Part shown: one piece after another, positions 11,121 to 21,785 of the stretch
Layout: every line of letters starts with the position of its first letter
Numbering within the stretch: the first letter of the stretch is position 1
Origin: Chalara sp. BL73
Lineage: Eukaryota > Ascomycota > Leotiomycetes > Helotiales
Assembly: GCA_918026815.1 (NCBI GenBank)
Contig: CAKJVC010000090.1
Span: 186,001 to 250,000 of the forward strand
Direction: 5' to 3'
DNA: 64,000 nucleotides
Program-made: the position numbers and the translations under genes
The notes under the pieces: generated by a model
The model's database searches: none
Seen by the model: the letters and a program-made list of their open reading frames with translations, nothing else
Told to the model about the DNA's origin: nothing

Positions 11121-13153
11121 TTCATTTGTCAGCTTTATCCTATTTGCCATCTCCCATGTAAGCTAACGCAAGATACTGAAATAGCCAGAGGACCCGTTAA
11201 CACAAGAAAGTCCGCCGATTCCAAGTAATGCTGCTTATTTGGTTCTATACGAGGCTGAGTTTACTAGCAAGATATGCTCTAGAGGATTGTCGACGTGCAC
11301 GCGAACGCTTTCTTCTTCGTATACGGGAGGTGGTATTGATCACTCGGGCAGCTGATCATACTTGATAGGGGTGGTTCATGGCATCTTTGCAGTTGAGGTT
11401 GAGTTGTTATATTCAGCAAATCACATCTAAAACGAATTATGGACGGTTCCGGTCTCGCCTAAAGCGTTGAGGTAGAGACATACTTCGCAGGCCTATATGG
11501 CCATGGAGGACGGGATCTTCTTTAATTGCAACGATTTCTATGGACGTTTTTTTTTTTTCACTGAGAGTCTTTCCATCAAACGAGTGAACTCATATTCGGG
11601 ACTGCGAGGTGATAGATCTTACCGAATACAATGTGTTATCATAATTCCGTGTCTCTGATGAATATCTACCCGGAGACGTGATTTGCAAGTCCTACATGGC
11701 CTCTGATGTGCTCTACCTTCGATTCCTAGATGGGGTGCTCTTGAAATGGTCGTTTTTTCAGTATGTTCTTCTTGCTGTTGCCCGCGAGTGCACTAAGAAT
11801 GTGGCTGCACATATGCATGTCCCGGATTCTTGGGTGCTGGCCAAGACTGTGTAAAAGTATTCTTCTAGACATTGTAAAGACGGTTCAAGTTAGGAGCCAA
11901 TTAGAAAGCGCCTCAAGCGAGGGGGAACTGAAAGTCTATGACGACGCGCCACAAGTGGGTGATATCAATGTGTAGCGGGTGGCTGCATGATGTATGCGAG
12001 TGAGAGACAAAGTGTAGTAGAAGATAAGATGGATGTTAGGGAAGCAGGGCCAAGAGTCAGCTGTGCCTTTTCTTTTTCATTTTTGTTTTCATATATTTTT
12101 ATTCGTGCTACTAAATGTTGGCTCATACTCTAATACAGGATGCGTGATCTGATTAGATTTAATATACTGCACATTATGGGCTAGGCCCTGCAACGGAACT
12201 TGGGTGCGGCTTGCCAAAAACCTTCGATCCAACGGGCAAGGCTCGATCCCCAGTGAGCCCTCTAGTCACCATGCATCACGACTGTCTCGAGAGGGCTGAC
12301 ATGCAGACTTGAATCACGAGAGAGAAATCTGAACTCTCCTTATTTTGTGTACCGAACGTCCGAAAGAGCGTTGATTACGAAATGTACGGGGATGATATAG
12401 TTTATGTGTTGTAACAGTACTATAGAAGGGAATCTGAATAGGCGAGCATCTAACCTGGACGAGATAAAAGTCGAATTTTACAGGTCAGGTTCCACGCAAT
12501 CTCCTCGTGGGCTGCTGGTGGAGAGTCAGGCTCTTCAAGAACAGTTCTAGAAGCTAGGATACTGTAATGGATTGCTGTTAGGAAACCATGCCTTGGCCTA
12601 AAGTTATCTTGGCTCTACGTAGAGTAATTTGATACGCTGCTTGGTGTTGTTGGTGCTGAATTCAGAAAACTTGATCGACCCATAAAAACAAGGGCTTGGC
12701 AACACATCCTTTTTGGGTCATTGATGATCCTCACAAGTCCCCCACGACGCCTCTCTATATATCAATACACTACCACCACTACCTCTGTTATGTACGTTTT
12801 TTGCCTTTGGTGACGGCATATGTACACATCGGAATAATGGAGAACACGATTTTATGACCCCGGATTTAGCTCTCACAATACTCTACTTTACTCTCATCAA
12901 ACCATTCCTTTCTACTTGATTTCTCGCTGCAGTACATGCTTCGTTCTTCCCATCATTTTAGATCTTGCGACATCTGCCCTTGCCGATTCAAGACACCACC
13001 TGCGAGTTACGATACGGTTCTGTTTCTCATAAGGTTGTTGAGGGTTGATGAATGGAGCATTGAATACACAACGGTTCACACATAAGAGGGGTTTCAGCCC
13101 AGCTCAGAAAAACAGGAAGCGCACTACGGCGATATCACCACATCTGCGACTGA
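11121..13153. other. Intergenic, no supported gene
   Basis: This 2 kb has only short frames without family resemblance (the longest near 11763-11975). The part just before 13154 is rich in CT tracts and probably carries the promoter and leader of the RING-LON gene. Confidence 0.55.
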
Positions 13154-14963
13154 ATGACAGCGTTATCGATGTCGTCCGTACCTTTAGGCAGCGCCCTCCA
13201 GCTACGGCCACTCGTTCCTAAGAGTTCTAGCTCTTCTACATCAACCACGCCTTTATTCGAAGTCCTCGATCCCACTAAAGATGCTAGGAAGATCGTGCGC
13301 CTGGTGCAGTGCCCACAATGCTCCATTCCACTGCGCGAGCCTGTCACCATGCCGTGCGGCAACACCATCTGCAAACAGTGCATACCAGAGCTGCACCTTA
13401 GGACGAATATTTCATACCCTATGACACCGAACAGACTACAAGGGTTTAAATGCCCGCTGACTAGTTGCAGGAAAGAGCACGCGAAAGGGGATTGCAGTGT
13501 AGATGTGGTGCTGAATAAAATTATGGAGGTGGTTAGGAACGAGGTAGACTCGTATAAGGACTCGGCGGGGACAGCGCATGGGATGACGCAAATAGAGAAG
13601 CAAGATAAGTGGTCGATAGCGGGGGTAACTTCTTTGAAGGACTCGAGATGGGTACAAGTGCTCTCTGGCGGCCGACTTGCTGCTACGTATCGGATGGCAG
13701 AGATGGGAGAGCTAGCATACGAGTCGGAAGTTATATTCACCTCAGTGTCACCATCCCATGAACAGTCCGAGGCTTTGGATACGGCTCTATTAGCAGGTCT
13801 AAAAGAGACAGCTAGATCTGAGCTTGATTGCAATGTCTGTTATAGCCTTTTCCTGGATCCTTTCACAACTAGTTGTGGTCACACCCTCTGCCGGACATGT
13901 CTTCACCGTGTGCAGGATCACTCGAATCTTTGTCCAGTATGCAGGCGGAGCTTGGCTATTGCACCGGGGGTCAGTGCTTCGCAAGCACCATCAAATGCTG
14001 TTCTAAGCAAGCTGATCGGTGGATTATACCCAGAAGCGCTTACAACGCGAATAGAAGCTGAAAATGCAGAAACGAACAGCTTAGGGGAGTTGGAAACCCC
14101 TCTGTTTATCTGCACCTTGTCGTTTCCTCTGCAACCAACGTTTCTACATATTTTTGAACCTAGGTATAGATTGATGATTCGACGCGTATTCGAATCAGAT
14201 CGCAAATTCGGCATGATTTTGAGCAATCGGAATAGGGCGCCTCAGGGAGAGCTAGGAGCGGTTCCGTTCTATCGGTACGGAACGATGTTGCTCATTGTTA
14301 ATATGCACGTCATGCCAGATGGTCGGAGTATTATTGAAACAGTCGGGTTATCTAGGTTTCGAGTACTGAGGTATGGGTCTTTAGACGGATATATGGTGGG
14401 CAAAGTTGAACGTGTTTACGACATGAGTGTGGCTGAAGAAGAAGCCATCGAGGCAGCAGAAACCTCTTCTGTCACCAGTAACTTCTCTGCAGAAAATCAT
14501 TTCGGCACATCTCCACACCATTCACATTCTGACCAACCTCTCCCACAAGTATCAGACCTCGACTCCCTCTCTACTCAGGAATTATTCGATATCAATACCG
14601 CCTTTGTGCAGAGGATGCGGGACAGCAGCGCCCCATGGTTACGCAACAATATTGTGGAGTCGTATGGGCAGTGTCCGGAGGACCCCGCGACTTTTCCATG
14701 GTGGTTCGCGAGTATTGTGCCGACTAAGGATAGCGAGAAGGTGAAATTGTTAGAGACGACGTCAGTCAGGGAACGCTTAAAGATGTGTGTTGTCTGGGCC
14801 GCGGAATTGGAGAACCAGACTAAGTGCGTGCTCAACTATCTTTCCTTCTCATATCCATCATTCTCGTAAAGGCCTGAAGTACGTGAGCAGTGCTGAGAAC
14901 TGTTAGTTCGACAAACTTGCTAATCGATACAGAAGCACAACATCAACCTGCAATGTCATCTGA
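13154..14963 (+). CDS. RING-LON protein (LONRF-type E3 ubiquitin ligase candidate)
   Basis: Proteins with RING fingers followed by a LON substrate-binding domain (LONRF family) act as putative E3 ubiquitin ligases, without the ATPase and protease of true Lon. Two exons, 13154-14823 and 14933-14963, give 566 residues. RING 1 spans residues about 53-105 (CPQCSIPLREPVTMPCGN through CPLTSC) and RING 2 about 226-263 (CNVCYSLFLDPFTTSCGHTL, CPVC). The LON N-domain starts near 315 with LFICTLSFPLQPTFLHIFEP and continues through FGMIL, YGTMLLI and LSRFRVL. FPWWFASIVP near the end is typical of fungal LONRFs. Without splicing the frame ends within the intron. The 108-nt intron, with acceptor cgatacag, restores a STTSTCNVI tail of the kind I remember for this family. 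The last junction is moderately sure, the rest firm. Confidence 0.9.
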
Positions 14964-17900
14964 CTAGCCGCCGCAGTACTCAGCTTTGTGGTCATGCTCT
15001 TCAGCATAGGAATCATATACATGGGCCATCGCAGCCGAAATTCAGATGCAATACGTTTTCCTTAACATGAAGGATTAGATACAGGATACCAGACATAAGC
15101 GATAACGAGCTGATATAAAGCCATATTCTCATTAGACATCGGGGGAGGGTAGCATCAGCGGCATCATTTTTTATTTTGGGAATCAACTTGAGTTCAGTGA
15201 CATGCATCATGATCGGACATTTGGTGGCGTTTCGAGGCGTCGATTCCTTGTTGATACATCACTTCTCCTTAAGAGTATTGGAGAAGGAAATTGTACATAT
15301 CTGTAACTACGAAGGGAACAGAACTTCACAATCAAATTCGCGTTTATCACCGTCTTCCCCGTTTTGAGCATTCCTGCCCAGCCCTCTTTGGCAAATGGAG
15401 CGACCTACATTCCCTCGAGAGCCGTGCCGCGCAAGCAGCTGAGGGGCTAGCATATACGCACCCGCTGTCTAGAATTCCGATAAAGCGATCGCACGCTGGC
15501 GGCAGTAGACGATGAGGCGGGCCGCTATGATAGTTATATTGGTGTTTTAGCTTCTTCCCCTCGTGCTCGCCACTAAAAATGCACTAATTCCTTCGACAGG
15601 CTCTGTCAGCACACCCGTACTCATCATAAATTCCCTTGTTATTTTGCTGTGATTTGGCTTCTAGTGAAATTCAGTTTCATTTCCGCTGAATAAGAGCATC
15701 ATAAGCTTCGGCGTAATGGCAGAATATTGGAGAATCATGAGATGGGAATCAACATTTCGGCTCAAAGACGAGCTACATTTTGTCATTACTATGCTTTACT
15801 TGCTTCTACAAGCAGTCCCCCCCCCGGAGATATTATTTTTCTGTCCTCATCCTCTTCTGTTGCAAACAACATGGCGAGTGGGGATCATGTTCCTGTTTCT
15901 CTCTGCGGCTTTTCACCCTTGATGGGTAATCTCGGGTTCAGATCCGTCGTCAATCTTCTATGGCATTATTTATATCCTTCTCAGGCTTTCCCCTGATCTT
16001 AATGGGGAGTATGTTTCGCCCCGGTTAGAAGAAGATAAGCCCCGGTCCACGGAGACAGCGAAAGAAAAAATTTCTTAGAACGACGACGCTCCAAACCTGT
16101 GATCTTGCGGGGTCTCCATCCATGTTTCCAGAAAGTGGTTAGATCACCTTGGAGGCGTATATCTCGGTTCATCGCGTCTTCGGTTCAGCTGCAGACTTTT
16201 TTTTTATCACGGAATCGTAGGTCGAAATTGCTGCGGCCCTGAGATCCGAGCGGATATCGCTCGAAGTTCGTAGTATCGCCCGTTCGAACGTATTTCTTGG
16301 CTGCTTCATGAATTATGTTCAATTCATACTTCCACGATGGAGGCTCGCTCATCCGTACCACTTTATGTGATTCAGGGATTGCTAGGCATGATGAGCTGTT
16401 GAAAGAAAGAGGTGACCGGAAGTGTATCTGTTGCCGGAGATACAGATCGCTTTTAAGAAGTAGCTAATAGCATTTGCTTCTATTCAGCTTCGTGGTTACC
16501 GTTGCATTGTAAAGATGTTTATCGTCAATGAATTAATGATGTGTCGCTTGCATCTTTCCGAGTTATACATGATACGGCTCATCGACAATGCCATGAGTAA
16601 GATGCTTTGCTAATGTTGCAATACGAGAATGCAACAGGCTCTATTTGAGCCCCTGTTTGAGATCTAAGCCTCCCATACAAAACCATCACTTGATTAAAGT
16701 TTCGAATGTTCAGTAGCTGGCGTAGGAAGACGAGGACACAAGTTACAGCATGACATCCAGATGGCAAGATGTGGAAATGTAGTATTCTGAACGGAATCTA
16801 ACGACAATCTGGGAAACTGAAAACCGTCGCTCAGTCAATCACTTGATAGCTGGCCTTGCGTAAACGGACCGCAACCAGGGTTTTGAATCAAAATGTCATC
16901 ATTTTTTTATTCATTCGTAGAAAAGAGAGCCCGCGTCTAGTTGAGAAGTTGGAAGCATCTTTTAATGAACCACAGGTTGCGATATATATACTTCCATAGG
17001 CTTATGAACCAGAATTTGTGGCGATCAAACCACGGAGAACAAATGCAGCCCGAGAAAGAGAGCAAGCGATTTGGCACATATTAAATAGCGACTGACTCAA
17101 ATTTCCGAGTTCCCAATCGGACCCGGGTCCGCTGGTGGAATCGGCCTTTTCGTCGTGGGGTATTCTCGCGCGATCTGGAATCGAATGCACGGGTCCCTCA
17201 GGATCATCCATAAGCAGGAGTCCCCATAACCGTAGCGAGCCCGTTTGCACAGCTGCCGCCGACGCAGCTACAAATCCTCACTTTTATTGAGCAGCTGCAA
17301 GCCATATGGAGATGCAATTGCTTTGCTTTCTTCATCCTCGAACATTTGTCAGATCTCCCGTCGTATGGAATTTGAGTTTGTAGAGCGGCCGAGAGATTAT
17401 GGGGGAACAGGTTCCAGCGGAATCTTTTAGAGCCGCCATGTCGCTGTGATGGGCATTTCCTGAGAACCGAAGTCTTGTCTCTTTTTAGCTGGGGTGGGTG
17501 GTCAACGCATGTTGGATTATTAGAGTGTTCATGGCTGATGAAGAAGCGCCGAGAAACTTGGCTCCCGGCGCGGCGACGGAAGGATGTGCGGCCCACAAAT
17601 GCGGGGAAGAATGTCGAGATGCATTTTTGGAGTTCTCACGATATCATTTGGACGGCGTAGCTGCAGCGGTTGGCATCCCGGCCAAAGCGTAATATGGTAG
17701 CTGACTGGTGGCGGCTGGAAGTCCTGATGTGTGTAGACAAAGTCTCCGGGTGCTGTTAACCATGGGAGAAATGGCTGTTCTTGGCTCACTGCTCTTGGGT
17801 CGTGGTGGCTGATTTATCCTAGAGGAAAGTCCTCGGCATCAAACGTTGGAAGATGTGCTCATGGTTTTTGTTTAGTCAAGATGCGCAGAGTTGGGCCATG

Positions 17901-19447
17901 AGTGACGCGGTAGAGAAATTTAGACGATCACCAAGATCATTCTTCAACAGCAGCGACCAAGAGAGTCTATAAGTCATTGGGTTGGGGCGGCTGTCGATCG
18001 ACGAGCCGTGCTCGCTCTACAATTCAGAAGCCACTTTGGTCGTATGATGCTTTAATTTGAAAGCAATCTTCGATCAGATGCGTCTTTGACAAATTCAGCC
18101 AGGAGCGCGTACGAACGTCCTGTGATTTGGCAACCCCTGAAAGAGCAGTGCCTGTCGTCCTTCTAGTATATGGTTGGAGGGGATGAGTGAGTGAAAAAAG
18201 ACATGCGAGGGTCGATGAAGTGTGCCAAGTCATAGGTTGTTTGCCGTGCAGACAACTCCACCCAACGGACAGCGGGCGGCCCAGGATGCATGACTTCACT
18301 TTTATCCACCAAGCCAAAAAAGTGCTTGTTTGGACACACCTGCATCATCGAATGCCGTGACAAAGAAAGCGAAAACATGCTGATCTGAGCCCGACAAAAG
18401 GAATTTTCCCTCTCCAACAGAGAGGATGGTATCTGCTGGCTCAGCTTTTTAGCTCTTCCGGGTAGAAGGAAGAACACCTCACAACAAATCCCCCCTTTTC
18501 CCCACATCGAGTTACCAGGCCCAGCTCGATCCGTGATGCAGTAGGGATTTTGCCATCCTAAAAGTTTCGTCGAAACATGAGCCCCGGAATTAACGGCAAC
18601 AATGACACTAGGTCAATTGTCATCCAACTCACCACACCCTTTGGGGATATTTCCACCGCCCTTCCCGCAGGCGTACAGTACAGTTGACGAAGGCCCAGCT
18701 CAACCAGAATCAACTTCGCCTTTCATTGTCAGCCAATCAGGCGATTCTATTTTTGAGGGTCCGGAGATGTTGCAACTAGTTCTCGTAATACTGTTGCACC
18801 TGGCTTGCTCGTGAGCCGGGGGTTTGGTACTGTCCCTCCATAGAGAGAGAGCACTAGACTTCATATCATACAAATGCTAGTGACATATCACTACTAGAAC
18901 CAGCTGGCCTCACAGGGGATATCGGCCCTGGCAAATCCCACTGCTCTAGTATCCATCATAGCACAATCCTCGTCATGGAAAATGACCTGGAGAAATCAGC
19001 GTAATTAGTATCGTTAGCTTGTAGTGTGGTCCATGCTGCACTTCGGATCAACGATTCAGCATGAGCCTTGTACGAATCTAGCACTGCGCGAGTGCGACCC
19101 CTCTCCCGACTTCTCATACTTGGAGCATATGGATCAATAGGGCTCGTCTCATAACAAGGTGGAGGGTCACGCATTTTCCCAATTGGGCACGCCCCTCACG
19201 CTAAACCCCAGAGCTTCTATAACGCTATAGCTCACTTTAGCATAGGTCGTGCAATAGATGATCTCATCTCAGATCCATGGCCGTTTCTCCTATTACCCGG
19301 AGAACTAGTATATATCCTGTCTCATCCCTTCGCAATCCCATCATGAAGCACGTCGGGTCGCATCACTTAGATCAGAACCAGCTACTCAGTCATCCAATAT
19401 AGATAAGTCAACGGAATCACCAACCACTGAGCACATAGAACGTCAGA
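14964..19447. other. Long intergenic region upstream of the acetate transporter
   Basis: These 4.5 kb contain many short frames but none I can support as a gene. The region nearest 19448 is likely the transporter promoter. A CCCCAG at about 19205 fits the CreA carbon-repressor consensus (read on the other strand), but a single hexamer is weak evidence. Runs of T (16198-16206) and C (15819-15827) are present. Confidence 0.5.
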
Positions 19448-20434
19448 ATGGCTACCACCGGAACTGTAGATCCAGCCCTGAACAAAGAGTACACGAACAC
19501 TACAACTCATCAAGATCATGCAGTTCAGAATGGCCAGAACCTAACGCAGGAGCAGCGTCCTCGTTACGATTATGGTGGAAATCCACTCGCCCGCTTAAAC
19601 ACTGGAGACTCAGCTCGGTTCGCAGCATTCGGAGGAGAGTTCCAACCAGGTCTTTACAGGCCTACCACAGAGCGCAAGTTTGCTAATCCAGCACCACTTG
19701 GCTTGAGCGCTTTTGCCTTGACAACCTTCGTCCTGTCGCTCATCAATTGCGGCACACGTGGCTTGACCGAGCCGAATATAGTAGTTTCTCTCGCATTCGG
19801 ATATGGCGGCTTGGTGCAATTGCTTGCCGGCATGTGGTACGTTAATCCAGCCTCCTCGTTATCCACCGCTAACACGATGTAGGGAAATGGCAGTAGGCAA
19901 CACCTTTGGTGCCACGGCACTCTCCTCTTATGGCGGTTTCTGGTTATCTCTCGCTATTGTCCTCACCCCTGGCGGTTTCCAGATTGTGGCCGCCTATGAG
20001 GCCGACACAGCCGGTGCCAACGACTTTCAGAACGCCTTCGGTTTCTTCCTGCTTGGCTGGTGGCTGTTCACCACCATCTTGTTGATCTGCACGCTGCGGT
20101 CTACTGTTGCATTCTTCTTCCTGTTCTTCACACTAGATCTTGCTTTCCTCATGCTGGCAATCTCGCACTTGAAGGCAGTAAATGGTAAACCTAATATTCC
20201 TCTTGAAAAGGCTGGTGGTGTTTTTGGTCTACTAGCCGCTTTTGCCGCGTGGTATAATGCACTTGCTGGTATCGCTGACGATAGGTATATATTACCCTCT
20301 CCATACACTCAGTGATCCAGACTAACTTCTAATTTAGCAACTCATTCTTCGTCATTCCAGTCGCCCACTTCCCATGGTCGGTCAAGGGTCGTGAGCGAAG
20401 AGCCTCCCGCAAGACGGAGCGCGAAACAGTATAA
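19448..20434 (+). CDS. Acetate/succinate transporter of the GPR1/FUN34/YaaH (Ato) family
   Basis: Members are six-helix plasma-membrane channels or symporters for acetate and ammonium-linked export (Ato2/Ady2 in yeast, AcpA in Aspergillus). Exons 19448-19836, 19883-20284 and 20338-20434 give 295 residues, the usual fungal length. The family signature [10 protein letters not shown] is at residues 80-89, right at the start of helix 1, after a soluble N-terminus that includes [20 protein letters not shown]. Hydrophobic segments follow regularly ([88 protein letters not shown]). The basic tail [10 protein letters not shown] fits a cytosolic C-terminus. Family is certain; the exact substrate is not. 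Confidence 0.93.
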
Positions 20435-20995
20435 TTTGACACAGCATTTGGCCGATTCTAACGCGCTGGTGCTGCACGAGATAGGACGGTGCGGTTTCTG
20501 TTCTGCAAATTTGTAATAATAAGTTTACTCAAGACGAAAGTTGTGGATAGTTGGCATAATACCTTTTGTTTTGAGTGAAGCATCTGCGGCGGTAGCGAAT
20601 GAAAAATAGTTCTTCTTACCTCCTGAGCATCGCTAGCTCACGCGTGCTTTATCCCATTCTTCGATTGTTCCCAAATTGTTCGTATCCATTGCTGCATCCT
20701 AGCTCATAAAGAGATGTGGAATGCTGGGTATATAAAATGGAGGGATATACAACCCATAAATCATCATGAATCAACCATATTTATGCCGTCACCTCCTCGA
20801 AATCTTTCTCCTCCCATGAGTTGACCAGATAACGTTTACTCAACCTCCTTGCCAAGCACTTCGCGTCCCTGACACAGGCCCACCCGCTTTCTAGCAAACC
20901 GGAACCATTTCCGCATCATTCTTTCCGCATTCCCTTTCCCTTCTCCTGCTGTATAGTCGTTTTTAAACAAATCTAAAACACAACTTCTACCACAT
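20435..20995. other. Transporter 3' region and 5' flank of the tRNA gene
   Basis: No gene is seen. The last 50 bp before the tRNA contain TATA-like AT runs, listed separately. Confidence 0.5.
20952..20967 (+). promoter_or_regulatory. TATA-like element upstream of tRNA-Val
   Basis: TATAG at 20952-20956 and TTTTTAAA at 20960-20967 lie about 30-40 bp before the tRNA 5' end, with CA-rich sequence between. That is where fungal tRNA genes that need an upstream TATA element place it. It matters here because the internal A box is interrupted. Confidence 0.4.
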
Positions 20996-21005
20996 GGTCG
21001 ATTGG

Positions 21006-21058
21006 GTAAGCTTCAACCTCGACGTTCTTCGTGAAGGGTCACTCTAACAATTATACAG
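21006..21058 (+). other. Spliceosomal-type intron inside the tRNA D stem
   Basis: This 53-nt insertion separates G10 from the rest of the D stem. It begins GTAAGC, has CTCTAAC about 12 nt before its end, and ends TACAG: donor, branch site and acceptor of ascomycete spliceosomal introns, at the length seen in neighbouring protein genes (46-53 nt). Boundaries could slide by a base, but one register is a perfect GT-AG. How it is removed is unknown. Confidence 0.7.
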
Positions 21059-21085
21059 TGTAGCGGTTATCACGTCTGCTTTACA

Positions 21086-21105
21086 AGCTCGTAACGAGCT
21101 ATTAT
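21086..21105 (+). other. Canonical tRNA intron at position 37/38
   Basis: These 20 nt sit one base 3' of the anticodon, where eukaryotic tRNA introns lie. They contain GTAA, complementary to TTAC at positions 33-36, as in the usual anticodon-intron pairing. They can also form a perfect AGCTCG/CGAGCT hairpin. Removal by tRNA splicing endonuclease is expected. Confidence 0.8.
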
Positions 21106-21120
21106 CGCAGCAGGTCGCAA

Positions 21121-21129
21121 GTTCGATCC
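21121..21129 (+). promoter_or_regulatory. Internal B box of the tRNA gene
   Basis: GTTCGATCC matches the TFIIIC B box. The A box (TGGTGTAGCGG once joined) is split by the D-stem insertion. The insertion's final CAG plus the following exon rebuild CAGTGTAGCGG, one mismatch from consensus, so TFIIIC could still bind there. Confidence 0.75.
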
Positions 21130-21143
21130 TTGCATCGATCATC

Positions 21144-21159
21144 TTTTGCTAATTTTTTT
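21144..21159 (+). terminator. RNA polymerase III terminator T-runs
   Basis: TTTT at 21144-21147, two bases past the discriminator, and a second run of seven T at 21153-21159 are typical Pol III terminators. Confidence 0.8.
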
Positions 21160-21785
21160 GTTCTGCTTCCCGCTGCTTAATGTATCAAGGAGCTTGAATT
21201 TTGAACGCGAACTGCATCTTTTTTGGCGGTTTGTGGGAAGTGAATTAGGCGATTGCCCAAAGCCTCCCCCCACATCTGATATTCTGCATCCGTAAGTGGG
21301 TGATGTAAATAAGAACGTTCTATGATGCTCTTCTACATGCTGTTACCTCTTTTCCGCCAGCACGAGCGCCTGAAGCTCTATTTACATCGTGCTCTCTGGA
21401 TTTATCCTCGGAGAGAATTATGTGGTATACTGTTCTCACAGCCGGAACTAACATGTCTTAATGGACAGTTTCTCCTGGCGTCTCATTTTATAGCAGACAA
21501 GAACATATCAAAAAGTTCATACTTTCACGACCTTGACTTTATTGATTAAAGCCTTTTCCATATCTTCTGTCATCGTACCTGACTCATCCCCACTCCCGAG
21601 GCTTTGTCAGGTCCAACTACCCCACCTCCCCGCAAGATATAGTGGACAGGAGCTCGATAGCTTCCTTCAAGCTCTATGATCAGAAAATATCTGGGAAATG
21701 TTTGACAGTTGATCTCCCCTGCCGTGTAAAGGCTTCACGCTCAAAATAATTACTTTTGGTCGTCTAACTACAAATTGCCCTCACA
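21160..21785. other. Intergenic, promoter side of the acyl-CoA dehydrogenase
   Basis: No gene is supported. A 75-codon frame at 21322-21549 has no recognisable features. Confidence 0.5.

Larger units (their letters stand above)
20996..21141 (+). tRNA. tRNA-Val(UAC) with two intervening sequences
   Basis: Segments 20996-21005, 21059-21085 and 21106-21141 join into exactly 73 nt that fold as a standard tRNA. The acceptor stem GGTCGAT pairs with ATCGATC (one G-T) and the discriminator base is A. U8 is present. The D arm is GTGT-AGCGGTTA-TCAC, nearly the eukaryotic tRNA-Val D arm. The anticodon loop is TTTACAC with anticodon TAC, the variable loop AGGTC, and the T arm GCAAG-TTCGATC-CTTGC. One mismatch occurs at 27-43 (T-C). 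The 20-nt break after position 37 is the normal tRNA intron site. The 53-nt break inside the D stem is not normal. A Pol III T-run terminator follows. Standard tRNA finders may miss it because of the D-arm insertion. Confidence 0.85.

Noticed and set aside
21049..21141. A shorter tRNA starting directly at the D arm, without the 53-nt intron
   Set aside because: The bases before the D arm do not pair with the 3' acceptor strand ATCGATC, while GGTCGAT at 20996 pairs over all seven positions (one G-T).
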